From Bradyrhizobium sp. BR 10289 (GTDB taxonomy: Bacteria > Pseudomonadota > Alphaproteobacteria > Rhizobiales > Xanthobacteraceae), in assembly GCF_019455385.1 (NCBI RefSeq), contig NZ_JACOFR010000016.1, forward strand, positions 116,968 through 180,967: 64,000 nucleotides of DNA, given 5' to 3'. This document shows positions 24,994 through 34,251 of the stretch, in pieces (position 1 is the first letter of the stretch; each line of letters begins with the position of its first letter). The translations under genes were made by a program, and so were the position numbers. Under the pieces are notes generated by a model. That model made no database searches. It was given only the letters and a program-made list of their open reading frames with translations, and was not told where the DNA came from.

Positions 24994-26993
24994 CAGACTA
25001 TCCCCGCCATGCTGACGAGGCTGCGCCGCTCCTCGAGATTGACGCGGTCGATCGCGGCGACCTCCGCGGCCGGAATGACGTACTCGTCGTGGTCGCGCCA
25101 AGCGAACACGACGAAGGTCGCCCACGCGCCGAGACCGCCCAGGATCACCATCCACCAGATGTGCCAGATCAGCGCGAAGCCCATGATGGTGGCGAAGAAG
25201 GCGCACACGAAACCGGTCGGCGAGTTCCTGGGCATCTCGATGTCTTGATACTCGGGCTCGTCGTGCTCCAGCGATTGCTGCCGGGCGCGGCTCTTCATGT
25301 CCCAATAGGCGTCCTCGCCGCGCACGTCGGGATTGAAGGCGAAGTTGAACACCGGCGGCGGCGACGAGGTCGCCCATTCCAGCGAGCGGCCGTCCCATGG
25401 GTCGCCGGTGCGGTCGCGCAGGGCCTCGCGATTGCGGATGCTGACGACGAGCTGCATGATCTGGCAGATCACGCCGATCGACAGGATCAGCATGCCAAAC
25501 GCCGCCATGAACATCCATGGCCGCCACGCCGCGACGTCGTAATGCTGCAGGCGCCGGGTCATGCCCAGCATGCCGGCGATGTAGAGCGGCAGGAACGTGA
25601 CGTAAAAACCGAGGAAGGTGAACCAGAACGCCAGCTTGCCCCAGCGCTCGTCGAGGCGGAAGCCAAACGCCTTCGGGAACCAGTATTCGAAGCCGGCGAA
25701 GGCGCCGAACAGCACGCCGCCGATGATGACGTTGTGGAAGTGGGCAACCAGGAACATGCTGTTGTGAAGCATGAAATCGGCCGGCGGCACCGCGACCAGC
25801 ACGCCGGTCAGGCCGCCGATGATGAAGGTCACCATGAAACCGACCGCCCACAGCATCGGCGTCGCGAAACGGATGCGGCCGCCATACATCGTGAACAGCC
25901 AATTGTAGATCTTCACGCCCGTCGGCACCGCGATGATCATACTGGCGATGCCGAAGATGGCGTTGACGTCGGGCCCCGCCCCCATCGTGAAGAAATGGTG
26001 CAACCAGACCATGAAAGAGATGACGCAGATCGCCATGGTCGCGAGCACCATCGAGCGATAACCGAACAATGCTTTGCCGGAGAAGGTCGAGACCACCTCG
26101 GAGAAGATGCCGAAAGCCGGCAGCACCAGGATGTAGACCTCGGGATGTCCCCAGGCCCAGATCAGATTCATGAACATCATGACGTTGCCGCCGGCTTCAT
26201 TGGTGAAGAAGTGGAAGCCGAAATAGCGGTCGAGCAGCAGCATCGCGAGCGTTGCGGTGAGGATCGGAAACGCTGCGACGATCAGGAGGTTGGAGGCCAG
26301 CGTGGTCCAGCAGAACATCGGCATGCGCAGATAGTTCATGCCCCTGGTGCGCAGCTTCAGCACCGTCGTGACGAGATTGATGCCGGCGACCAGCGTGCCG
26401 ACGCCTGATATCTGCAGCGACCATGCGTAATAGTCCACGCCGACGCCCGGCGAATAGGACAGCTCCGACAGCGGCGGAAAGGCGAGCCAGCCGGTGCGCG
26501 CGAACTCGCCGATCACGAGCGAGAGATTGACCAGCAGTGCGCCGGTCGCGGTCAGCCAGAAGCCGACCGAATTGAGCGTCGGGAAGGCGACGTCACGCAC
26601 GCCGAGCTGGAGCGGCACGACCAGGTTCATCAGCCCTATCACGAACGGCATCGCCACGAAGAAGATCATGATGGTGCCGTGTGCCGAAAAGATCTGGTTG
26701 TAATGTTCCGGCGGCAGGTAGCCTTGTGATTGATAGGCCACCGCCTGCTGGATCCGCATCATGATGGCGTCGCTGCCGCCGCGCAGCAGCATCACCGAGG
26801 CCAGCAGGATGTACATGACGCCGATGCGCTTGTGATCAACGCTGGTGATCCATTCATGCCAGAGATAGGGCAGATGGCCCTTCACCACGACCCAGATCAG
26901 CACGGCGAGGATCGCGACCAGCACCACCCCGCCTGCGACGAGCGGAATGGGCTGATCGAACGGAATGGCCGACCAATCGAGCTTACCGAGCAT
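24993..26993 (-). CDS. cyoB: Cytochrome o ubiquinol oxidase subunit I
   Basis: This 666-aa catalytic subunit reduces O2 with ubiquinol electrons and pumps protons. Heme and copper ligands are visible: WAWGHPEVY with the His-Tyr cross-link pair, HHFF for CuB, and HFHNVIIGG for the heme histidines; the K-channel Lys lies in VPTGVKIYNW. The start at 26993 (MLGKLDWSAIPFDQP) is chosen because it aligns with the N terminus known for E. coli CyoB and has GGAGG 5 nt upstream; the frame is open to a GTG at 27005. It overlaps cyoA by 11 bp. Confidence 0.96.
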   Translation of the reverse strand: MLGKLDWSAIPFDQPIPLVAGGVVLVAILAVLIWVVVKGHLPYLWHEWITSVDHKRIGVMYILLASVMLLRGGSDAIMMRIQQAVAYQSQGYLPPEHYNQIFSAHGTIMIFFVAMPFVIGLMNLVVPLQLGVRDVAFPTLNSVGFWLTATGALLVNLSLVIGEFARTGWLAFPPLSELSYSPGVGVDYYAWSLQISGVGTLVAGINLVTTVLKLRTRGMNYLRMPMFCWTTLASNLLIVAAFPILTATLAMLLLDRYFGFHFFTNEAGGNVMMFMNLIWAWGHPEVYILVLPAFGIFSEVVSTFSGKALFGYRSMVLATMAICVISFMVWLHHFFTMGAGPDVNAIFGIASMIIAVPTGVKIYNWLFTMYGGRIRFATPMLWAVGFMVTFIIGGLTGVLVAVPPADFMLHNSMFLVAHFHNVIIGGVLFGAFAGFEYWFPKAFGFRLDERWGKLAFWFTFLGFYVTFLPLYIAGMLGMTRRLQHYDVAAWRPWMFMAAFGMLILSIGVICQIMQLVVSIRNREALRDRTGDPWDGRSLEWATSSPPPVFNFAFNPDVRGEDAYWDMKSRARQQSLEHDEPEYQDIEMPRNSPTGFVCAFFATIMGFALIWHIWWMVILGGLGAWATFVVFAWRDHDEYVIPAAEVAAIDRVNLEERRSLVSMAGIV

Positions 26994-27816
26994 CATGGCC
27001 TCCACGGTTGGGACGGCCTGCGTCGGACAGCAGCTCCGGTCCCGGCCCCGGCGGAATGTGCTGGGTCGCGATCAGGTCGAACAGGCGGGGATCGTCGAGG
27101 CGAAAGGTCAGCCTGTTCTTCTCGACGCCCTGCTGCATCAGCTTCTTGTAAGCGTCCTCGTTCAGCACCGCGTCGGTCTTCGCCGTCGCCGCCACCCAAT
27201 CCGGGAAGGCGAGCGGCGAGATCACGTTGACGTCGAACATCATCTCCGGAAAGCCATCGCCGGAGAAATGCGCGGACAGGCCCTGCAGCTTGCCCTCATT
27301 GTCCGCGCGCAGGTTCAGCTTCGTCACCATCCCGTTCATGGTGTAGATCATGCTGCCGAGCTGCGGGATGAAGAACACGTTCATCACGCTCGACGAGGTC
27401 AGCTGGAAATTCAGCTCGGCGCCGGCCGGCACCGTCAGCGCATTCACGGTGGCGATGCGCTGGTCCGGATAGATGAAGAGCCATTTCCAGTCGAGCGAGA
27501 CCGCCTGGATCCGCACCGGGCTGCCGGTGCCCGCCACGGGCGCGGCAGGATCAAGCTGGTGCGAGCCGATCCAGGCGACGCCGCCGAGCAGGATCACGGT
27601 GAGCGCGGGAATCGCCCACACCACCATCTCGACGCGCCCGGAATAGACGAAGTCGGGCTGGAAGCGCGCCTTCGGATTGGAGGCGCGAAACCAGAACGCA
27701 AAGCCGAGGATCGCAATGATCGTGGGCACCACGATCGCGAGCATGATGAAGACGGAATCGACCAGGATCGTGCTGTTGGCGGCAGCCACCGGCCCTCGTG
27801 GATCGAGCAAATTCAT
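26983..27816 (-). CDS. cyoA: Cytochrome o ubiquinol oxidase subunit II
   Basis: This 277-aa subunit has two membrane helices near the N terminus (VFIMLAIVVPTIIAILGFAFWF and VVWAIPALTVILLGGVAWI) and a periplasmic cupredoxin domain. The CuA cysteines of cytochrome c oxidases are absent, and the region LNLRADNEGKLQGLSAHFSGDGF matches the quinol-oxidase type. It is the first gene of cyoABCD; cyoE is not in the window. ATG 27816 is taken as start; TTG 27822 is possible. Unlike E. coli CyoA there is no obvious lipobox Cys. An EcfG-type promoter lies 65 bp upstream. Confidence 0.92.
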   Translation of the reverse strand: MNLLDPRGPVAAANSTILVDSVFIMLAIVVPTIIAILGFAFWFRASNPKARFQPDFVYSGRVEMVVWAIPALTVILLGGVAWIGSHQLDPAAPVAGTGSPVRIQAVSLDWKWLFIYPDQRIATVNALTVPAGAELNFQLTSSSVMNVFFIPQLGSMIYTMNGMVTKLNLRADNEGKLQGLSAHFSGDGFPEMMFDVNVISPLAFPDWVAATAKTDAVLNEDAYKKLMQQGVEKNRLTFRLDDPRLFDLIATQHIPPGPGPELLSDAGRPNRGGHDAR

Positions 27817-27880
27817 CGGCAAGCCACAGGCGGTTGGAAGCCCCGGGGACAGAGCCTAGCGCGGGAAAGGCTCCGCAACA

Positions 27881-27905
27881 AACGCGATCGCGTGAGATCG
27901 GTTCC
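27881..27905 (-). promoter_or_regulatory. EcfG-type general stress promoter of cyoABCD
   Basis: On the minus strand GGAAC, a 16-nt spacer and CGTT match exactly the consensus known for alphaproteobacterial EcfG sigma factors. The -10 element ends 65 nt before the cyoA start, which fits. Confidence 0.65.
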
Positions 27906-28058
27906 TCAACGGTAACGGCCGGCCATGCGCAACAAGCCGGCCGCGACATGCAATTCCATGTGATGTCAATGACATGAGCGCAGGAGATGCACCTTCTCTC
28001 CGGCCGGGCCGGTTGCTAATCTGCACGAAAATAATGAGAAAGATGGGAGTGAACTGGC

Positions 28059-28859
28059 ATGCGCTTGAAGGACAAGGTCGCCATCGTGGTCGGGGCCGGG
28101 CAGAGCCCCGGTGAAGGGATGGGCAACGGCCGCGCCACCGCACTGACCTTTGCGCGCGAAGGCGCGAAGGTGCTGTGCGTGGATCATCATCTGGAATCGG
28201 CGCAGGAGACCGTCGCGCTGATCGCGGAGAAGAATGGCACCGCAGCCGCCTTCAAAGCCGATGTGACGAAGTCCGCCGACATCAAGGCGATGGTGGCGGA
28301 CGCGCAGTCGCGCTGGGGACGGATCGACGTGCTGCACAACAATGTCGGCGTCAGTCTCGCCGGCGGCGATGCCGAGTTGCTTCAGATCACCGAAGAGGCC
28401 TTTGACCGCGTCGTCGCGATCAACCTGAAGAGCTGCATCCTCGCAGCGAAAGAGGTGATTCCGATCATGCGCGCACAAAACAGCGGCGCCATCATCAACA
28501 TCTCCTCGATGGCGGCGATCACCACCTACCCTTACGTCGCCTATAAGGCGACGAAGTCGGCGATGATCGCCTTCACCGAACAGCTCGCCTACCAGAACGC
28601 CGAATACGGCATCCGCGCCAACGTCATCCTGCCCGGCCTGATGAACACCCCGATGGCCGTCGACACCCGCGCCCGCGAATGGCACAAGACCCGCGCCGAA
28701 GTCGAAGCCGAACGCGACAGCAAGGTGCCGCTGCGCAGGAAGATGGGCACTGCGTGGGACGTTGCGAATGCCGCGCTGTTCCTGGCGTCGGACGAGGCGA
28801 ATTTCATCACCGGCGTGACGCTGCCGGTGGATGGCGGGGCGAGCGTGCGAAGGGGGTAG
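28059..28859 (+). CDS. Short-chain dehydrogenase/reductase
   Basis: This 266-aa classical SDR has a cofactor loop GAGQSPGEGMGNGRA (a widened form of TGxxxGxG), Asp in CVDHH suggesting NAD preference, NNVG, catalytic Ser in ISSMAA and YKATK with the Tyr-Lys pair, and a C-terminal GVTLPVDGGAS. It oxidises an alcohol or reduces a ketone in the cytosol; the substrate is unknown. It stands alone, in front of a repeat element. Confidence 0.92.
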   Translation: MRLKDKVAIVVGAGQSPGEGMGNGRATALTFAREGAKVLCVDHHLESAQETVALIAEKNGTAAAFKADVTKSADIKAMVADAQSRWGRIDVLHNNVGVSLAGGDAELLQITEEAFDRVVAINLKSCILAAKEVIPIMRAQNSGAIINISSMAAITTYPYVAYKATKSAMIAFTEQLAYQNAEYGIRANVILPGLMNTPMAVDTRAREWHKTRAEVEAERDSKVPLRRKMGTAWDVANAALFLASDEANFITGVTLPVDGGASVRRG

Positions 28860-28866
28860 GTTTGTC

Positions 28867-28965
28867 TTCTCCCTCGCCCCGCTTGCGGGGAGAGGGTCGG
28901 GGTGAGATGCTCCGCATCGCCCGGAGCGCGTCGGCCTCTCCCCGCACGCGGGGAGAGGCGAAAGG
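28867..28965. repeat. REP-like GC-rich palindromic repeat
   Basis: Two copies of a CTCCCCGC-N-GCGGGGAGAG hairpin (28870-28896 and about 28938-28961) stand in the 114-bp space between convergent genes. This is a common dispersed element in rhizobial genomes and may act as a transcription stop. Confidence 0.75.
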
Positions 28966-28973
28966 CGCTGCGC

Positions 28974-30311
28974 TCAGCGCGAAGACGTCACCCGCCAGAT
29001 CGTGCCGTTGCCGTCCTCCGACACCAGCAGCGATCCATCCTTCGCGACTGCCACACCCACGGGCCGTCCCCACACCTCCGAGTCGCTCACCACGAATCCC
29101 GTGACGAAATCCTCGTACTCTCCGGTCGGCTTGCCGTCCTTCATCCTGATGCGGATCACCTTGTAGCCGGTTCGTTTCGACCTATTCCAGGAGCCGTGCT
29201 CGGCGGCGAAGGCATCGCCCTGATACTCGGGCGGGAACTGCGTGCCCTGATAGAAGGTCATGCCGAGCGAGGCCGAGTGCGGCTGGATCAGCACGTCGGG
29301 GACCGTCACCTTGTCCTTGATGTCCGACCGCGCGCCGGCATGTCGCGGGTCTTCGTTGCCGCCGATGTAGAGCCAGGGCCAGCCGTAGAACGCGCCCTCC
29401 TTCACGCTGGTCACGTAGTCCGGCACGAGATCGTCGCCGAGGCCGTCGCGCTCGTTGGTCGAGCACCACGGCAATCCGGTCTGCGGCTGGATCGCAAGGC
29501 CGACGCAATTGCGGATGCCGGTGGCATAGATCTTCCGCTCCTTGCCGTCGGGGGTGAAGACCAGCACCGCGGCACGCTCGAGCTCGCTGGCCCAGGCTGC
29601 GCCGAGCGGTTGCGCTTTTGCCCACGCCTCCAACCCGCCCGGCGGCGTACCCATGCCCTCGGCGACGTTGCTGAGCGAGCCGACCGACACCAGCATGCGC
29701 TTGTTGTCGGGCGTGAAGACGATGTCACGGGTGGAATGACCGCCGTCGGCCGGCAGGCTTGCGACGATCGTCTCCGCCTTGCCGCGCGCCTTGAGGTCGC
29801 CGGCCTGATAGGGAAAGCGGACGACGCTGTCGGTGTTGGCGATATAGATCCATTGCGGATTGTCGCCGTTCGGAAAGAACGCGATGCCGAACGGCTGCCG
29901 CAGGCCGCTGGCAAACACCTCGCTGGTCGCGACCTTGCCGCCCTCTCCCGCGCGCAGCACGCGGATGGTGCCGGCCCGCGTCTCCGCGACGAAGACATCG
30001 CCATTCGGCGCCACGCGTATGATGCGCGGCGCGCGCAGGCCTTCGGCGAACAGCTCGATCTTGAAACCTTCGGGTACCTGGAGCGCGGCCTCCGGCGGAC
30101 GCGGCACCACCCGCGAGGAGCTCGCCACCGACCGCGTGGCGCCGGGCCTGACCAGATCCTGCGGCCGGATCAGCCTGATCGTGCCGGGCTTGTCGGCCCG
30201 CCAATCGCCATAGGCGTCCTTGCCTTGAAGCACCGGCTCGGCCCGCGCGGATATCGCAGCCGCAACCATCAGTCCCACGGCCAACGCCACGGGCCACATC
30301 CTGCTTGTCAC
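28974..30311 (-). CDS. PQQ-type sorbosone/glucose dehydrogenase-like protein, copy 1
   Basis: This is a periplasmic six-bladed beta-propeller of the soluble glucose/sorbosone dehydrogenase family, 445 aa. It has a signal peptide (WPVALAVGLMVAAAISARA) and propeller motifs GEYEDFVTGF, GRPVGVAVAKDGSLLVSEDGNGTIWRV and AEHGSWNRSKRTGYKV. GTG at 30311 is preferred because GGGAGGA lies 7 nt before it; longer and shorter starts exist. It probably oxidises an aldose with PQQ and passes electrons to cytochrome c. A paralogue is at 40299-41564. Confidence 0.85.
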   Translation of the reverse strand: MTSRMWPVALAVGLMVAAAISARAEPVLQGKDAYGDWRADKPGTIRLIRPQDLVRPGATRSVASSSRVVPRPPEAALQVPEGFKIELFAEGLRAPRIIRVAPNGDVFVAETRAGTIRVLRAGEGGKVATSEVFASGLRQPFGIAFFPNGDNPQWIYIANTDSVVRFPYQAGDLKARGKAETIVASLPADGGHSTRDIVFTPDNKRMLVSVGSLSNVAEGMGTPPGGLEAWAKAQPLGAAWASELERAAVLVFTPDGKERKIYATGIRNCVGLAIQPQTGLPWCSTNERDGLGDDLVPDYVTSVKEGAFYGWPWLYIGGNEDPRHAGARSDIKDKVTVPDVLIQPHSASLGMTFYQGTQFPPEYQGDAFAAEHGSWNRSKRTGYKVIRIRMKDGKPTGEYEDFVTGFVVSDSEVWGRPVGVAVAKDGSLLVSEDGNGTIWRVTSSR

Positions 30312-30544
30312 GTCGTCGTCCTCCCGGCCTGCATGTCTCACGCGTCAACGCCGATCAACTGCGAATGGTCCACCACAGGCAAAGCGCCTGCCGCATCGCA
30401 CGTCAGCTCATGCCCGCACGATGTGCATCAGCCGCAACCCATCGTACTGGAAAACACTGCCGATAGGTGCGACACATTATAGAGGCAGGGCCGCCGGTTG
30501 CGGCCATCAAAGCTGCGGCAGCGGCCGCAATTGATGGGGTGATC

Positions 30545-31735
30545 ATGTGGGGATCCATCATATCGGAATGGGCGAGCCTGCTGCTCCGCTGGCTGCACGT
30601 GGTCGCCGCGATCGCCTGGATCGGCAGTTCCTTCTATTTCATCGCCCTCGATCTCAGCCTCAAGCCGAAGTCCGACTTGCCTGACGGCGTGCAGGGCGAA
30701 GCCTGGCAGGTCCATGGCGGCGGCTTCTACCGGATCATGAAATATCTGGTGGCGCCGAGCCAGATGCCGGACGAGCTGACCTGGTTCAAATGGGAAGCCT
30801 ACACCACATGGCTGTCCGGCTTCGCGCTGATGGTGGTGGTGTACTATCTCGAAGCCGATCTGTTCCTGGTCGACAAATCGGTCCTCGATCTCACGCCGTT
30901 CCAGGCCGGCCTGTTCAGCTTCTGCAGCCTCGCGCTGGCGTGGCTGCTCTATGAGGCCGCCTGCCGCACCGGGCTCGCACAGCGCGAGCTGCCCTTCGCC
31001 ATCGGTGGCTATATCTTCCTGGTCGCACTGACCTACGCCTTCACGCATGTGCTGAGCGGCCGCGGCGCGTTCAACCAGATCGGCGCGCTGATCGGCACCA
31101 TCATGGTGGCCAACGTCTTCGCGGTGATCATCCCGAACCAGAAGAAGATCGTGGCGGCACTGATCGCAGGACAGGCGCCCGATCCGAAGCTCGGCAAGAC
31201 CAGCAAGGAGCGCTCGGTCCACAACAACTACCTGACGCTTCCCGTGGTCGTGCTGATGATCAGCAACCACTATCCTCTGCTCTACGCCACGAAGTTCAAC
31301 TGGATCATCGTCGCGATCATCCTGGCGCTGGGCCCGGTGATCCGTCACTTCTTCAACGAAGGCCATGCCGGGCGCAAATCGCCGTGGTGGGTATGGGGCG
31401 TTGCGGCCGTGGGCGTCATCGCGATCCTCTTGCTCTCCGCTGCCGGCCCGCGCGGGATCAAGACCGGCGCGCTGCCGGCGCCGGTCACGGTCGCCAATGT
31501 CGAAGAAATCGTGATGTCCCGATGCAGCATGTGCCACGCGGCCGAACCGGTCTGGGACGGTATCGTCACCGCGCCGAAGGGCATTTTGCTCGATGCGCCC
31601 GAGCACATCCATCGCAACATCCGCCTGATCGGCCGCGTCGCCGCCTGGTCCACCGCAATGCCGCCCGGCAACATCACCGAGATGACCAGCGAGGAGCGCG
31701 CCGTCCTTGCCGCCTATATCGAGCAGGCGCGCTGA
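30545..31735 (+). CDS. puuD: Membrane-bound urate hydroxylase with cytochrome c tail
   Basis: PuuD converts urate to 5-hydroxyisourate and feeds the electrons into the respiratory chain through its own C-terminal cytochrome. This 396-aa protein has about eight membrane helices beginning RWLHVVAAIAWIGSSFYFIALDLSL, a family hallmark, and a C-terminal heme motif CSMCH near residues 327-331 with AMPPGNITEM as likely distal Met region. ATG 30545 is chosen by similarity to known PuuD N termini; the frame is open back to 30467. It stands alone, divergent from the sugar dehydrogenase. Together with the purine-type permease at 10.5 kb it suggests purine use as nitrogen source. Confidence 0.92.
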   Translation: MWGSIISEWASLLLRWLHVVAAIAWIGSSFYFIALDLSLKPKSDLPDGVQGEAWQVHGGGFYRIMKYLVAPSQMPDELTWFKWEAYTTWLSGFALMVVVYYLEADLFLVDKSVLDLTPFQAGLFSFCSLALAWLLYEAACRTGLAQRELPFAIGGYIFLVALTYAFTHVLSGRGAFNQIGALIGTIMVANVFAVIIPNQKKIVAALIAGQAPDPKLGKTSKERSVHNNYLTLPVVVLMISNHYPLLYATKFNWIIVAIILALGPVIRHFFNEGHAGRKSPWWVWGVAAVGVIAILLLSAAGPRGIKTGALPAPVTVANVEEIVMSRCSMCHAAEPVWDGIVTAPKGILLDAPEHIHRNIRLIGRVAAWSTAMPPGNITEMTSEERAVLAAYIEQAR

Positions 31736-31876
31736 TGCCGCCGATGCCGCGTTTGGCGCAACGAAATTCCGCATCTCCCACTGAATTGAAAATGACTTGA
31801 CCGCCCATCCGGCGTAGACAGGACCGGCGGCCGCTGATGCGGCGGCGCAAGTCAGTTTGCATTCGGGGATAGAACA

Positions 31877-32734
31877 GTGGCCCTCAAAAACGTCATCGGT
31901 ATCGACCACGCCGTGGTCATGGTGAAGGATCTCGACAAGGCCGCCGAGACCTATCGCCAGCTCGGCTTCACCATCTCGCCGCGCGGCACCCACAGCGCGC
32001 ATATGGGCACCGGCAACTACACCATCATGTTCGACCCCGACTATATGGAGCTGCTCGGCGTCCTCGTTGCGACCGAGCACAACGCCCCCGCCCGCGCCTT
32101 CGTCGAGCGGCATGGCGAGGGCATCGAGCGCATCGCCTTCACCGCGATCGACAGCGCCGCCGGCGCGGACGAGATCCGCGCCCGCGGCCTGACGCCGATC
32201 GGCCCGACCGATTTCGAACGTCCGGTGACGCTGCCTGATGGCACGGTCTCGGCGGCCAAATTCCGCACCTTCATGTGGCCGACCGCCGAGGCGCCCGGCG
32301 GCGTGCGCATCTTCGCCTGCCAGCACAAGACCCGCGAGACGGTGTGGATCCCCGAACTGATGAAGCACGCCAATGCGGCCAAGCGCATCAAGCAGGCGCT
32401 GATCGCAACACCCGAGCCCGCGAAGGAGGCCGCGCACCTCGGCCGGCTGATCGACCGCGAGCCGAAGGCCGAGGCCGACGGCGCCGTGTCCGTGCCCTCC
32501 GGCGGCGATCGCGCCGACTTCGTCTATCTGACGCTGGACCAGCTCGGCAGGCGCTATCCCGGCGTGCCGCTCGCAGGCCTCTCCGAACGCGGCGGTGCGG
32601 CGCTGGTGCTCGTCAGCGGCGATCTTGCTGCGACCGAGAAGGCGCTGGGTTCGGCCGCCGTGCGGAGCGGGGTCGCCATCGTCGTGCCGCCGGCCAAGGC
32701 GAGCGGCACCCTGCTCGCCTTCGTTGCCGGCTGA
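31877..32734 (+). CDS. VOC/glyoxalase-like protein
   Basis: This 285-aa protein starts at a GTG preceded by GGGGA. The first 130 residues form a vicinal-oxygen-chelate module (IDHAVVMVKDLDKAAETYRQLGFTISPRG, then FDPDYMELLGV) of the glyoxalase-like PF13468 type; the remainder is a second, weaker module (VYLTLDQLGRRYPGVPLAGL). The metal-binding His and Glu of the first half are present (DHAV, ELLGV). The substrate is unknown. Confidence 0.85.
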   Translation: MALKNVIGIDHAVVMVKDLDKAAETYRQLGFTISPRGTHSAHMGTGNYTIMFDPDYMELLGVLVATEHNAPARAFVERHGEGIERIAFTAIDSAAGADEIRARGLTPIGPTDFERPVTLPDGTVSAAKFRTFMWPTAEAPGGVRIFACQHKTRETVWIPELMKHANAAKRIKQALIATPEPAKEAAHLGRLIDREPKAEADGAVSVPSGGDRADFVYLTLDQLGRRYPGVPLAGLSERGGAALVLVSGDLAATEKALGSAAVRSGVAIVVPPAKASGTLLAFVAG

Positions 32735-32812
32735 TTTTAACGAATTTTTTAACGTGTGTTTACCCGGCGGCTCTAGAGTTCCCTCTCGTCCAAGCCGTCC
32801 GGGTCCAAGCGC

Positions 32813-33088
32813 ATGTTCAAAGAGGGATCGCCGATCGCCTATGACGCGCCGGCCGAACTGAAGAAGTGGCCGTCGCTGAAAGGCGAGAGACAGAAAGACC
32901 GGGGTCCGCCCTACATGGTCTACAACGGCACGCTCGCCGACTGCGTCCGCGAGCTGATGGCAAAGCCCATCAAGGGCATCTCGCTCTACGACATCATGAC
33001 CAAGCCGCAAGCCGCGTTCGACCAGACCGTGCTGTCGCCGGGCGATGCCGCCGAGATCGCGATGCGCAAGGATTTTCCCAAGGCGTAA
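32813..33088 (+). CDS. Conserved small hypothetical protein
   Basis: This 91-aa soluble protein has no recognised domain; it contains MVYNGTLADCVRELMAKPIKG and ends MRKDFPKA. Codon bias resembles the neighbours. It lies 78 bp downstream of the VOC gene in the same direction, so it may be in that transcript. The context says nothing about function. Confidence 0.6.
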   Translation: MFKEGSPIAYDAPAELKKWPSLKGERQKDRGPPYMVYNGTLADCVRELMAKPIKGISLYDIMTKPQAAFDQTVLSPGDAAEIAMRKDFPKA

Positions 33089-33290
33089 GCCCCTCTTTCG
33101 CCGCAGGGTCGCTCGCGCGACGCGTTTGCCGTAGATCCGCGGGCCGGCGGCGGATGTTCCCCTGTTGGACCACCGTACTAACACCGGCCCCCTCGCGGAA
33201 TCGCAGCTTCGCCGCAATTACGGTTAATGAAGTCCTCCTCACCGGCGCCCCAGCCGGTCGTTCCCCCACGGTTCGAGGACTGTTACCGAG

Positions 33291-34250
33291 ATGCGATTTC
33301 TCGTCGCGGCTTGCGCTGCGTTTCTGATTCTCATGTGCGACGTCAGCCCGTCGCCGTCCTTGCAGACAGCAAGCCTCGATCGCGCCACCTCCAAGACCGA
33401 TCGCGCGCCCTCGCTGGTTCCCGTCGTCGAACTGTTCCTCGCCAGTGTGCAGGCCATCGAGCTCGCCAATGCGCGCGCGGCGTACGAGGAGACCATCGAG
33501 CCGGAGCCCACGGTCGAAACCGCAGACAAGGCTCCGGCTTCGCCGACCGAGCAATTCTGCCACGCGCTACGAGTGGCGGCTGAGGAGAGCGGCATTCCCG
33601 TGCCGTTCTTCGCGCGGCTGCTCTGGCAGGAGAGCCGTTTCAAATCGAACGAGATCAGCCCGGCCGGCGCCCAGGGCGTCGCGCAGTTCATGCCCGAGAC
33701 GGCCGCCGAGGTCGGGCTTGACGATCCCTTTGATGCCATGAAGGCGCTGCCGGCGTCGGCAAAGTTCCTGCGCAAGCTCCGCGATGATTTCGGCAATCTC
33801 GGCCTCGCCGCGGCCGCCTATAACGCGGGTCCCGGCCGCATCCAGAAATGGCTCGCACGCGAGAGCGAGCTGCCGCGCGAGACGCGCGACTATGTCCGCA
33901 TCATCACCGGCACCAAGGCGGAAGACTGGACCGAACGCACGGATGCCTTGGCGATCCGGATCGACCTGCCGCGCGAAGCGCCGTGCGAAGGCATCGGCAG
34001 CCTGTCCAAGACCAGGGATGTTGCCTGGGTTCCGGTGAACCTGACGCCGTCGGTGGTCAGCATCATGCGCAAGGCCGAGCAGCTGGCGGCGCGGCTCTCC
34101 GCGAGCCGGGCGCGCAAGCGCTTCGCGTCCCTGCTGCGCAAGAACGGCTCGGCCCATGGCAAGGCGCGCAGCATGATCGCGACACGCGCGGCGAAGGGAT
34201 CGAAAACGCACGCCATCCGCATGGCGGCGCGCGAGCGCTCCTCGGGCTAG
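33291..34250 (+). CDS. Lytic transglycosylase (SLT domain)
   Basis: This 319-aa peptidoglycan lyase has an N-terminal signal (FLVAACAAFLILMC), with a possible lipobox Cys, and a transglycosylase domain at residues about 85-215: FARLLWQESRFKSNEISPAGAQGVAQFMPETAAEVG holds the catalytic Glu, followed by AAAYNAGPGRIQKWL. The C-terminal 80 residues are strongly basic (SRARKRFASLLRKNGSAHGKAR), which may bind cell wall polymers. It cleaves the MurNAc-GlcNAc bond in the periplasm. It is convergent with the next gene, whose stop is 2 bp away. Confidence 0.92.
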   Translation: MRFLVAACAAFLILMCDVSPSPSLQTASLDRATSKTDRAPSLVPVVELFLASVQAIELANARAAYEETIEPEPTVETADKAPASPTEQFCHALRVAAEESGIPVPFFARLLWQESRFKSNEISPAGAQGVAQFMPETAAEVGLDDPFDAMKALPASAKFLRKLRDDFGNLGLAAAAYNAGPGRIQKWLARESELPRETRDYVRIITGTKAEDWTERTDALAIRIDLPREAPCEGIGSLSKTRDVAWVPVNLTPSVVSIMRKAEQLAARLSASRARKRFASLLRKNGSAHGKARSMIATRAAKGSKTHAIRMAARERSSG

Positions 34251-34251
34251 A

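Noticed and set aside
30428..33217. Minus-strand frame of 929 codons
   Set aside because: Antisense across PuuD, VOC and the 91-aa gene; no domain, no ribosome binding site.
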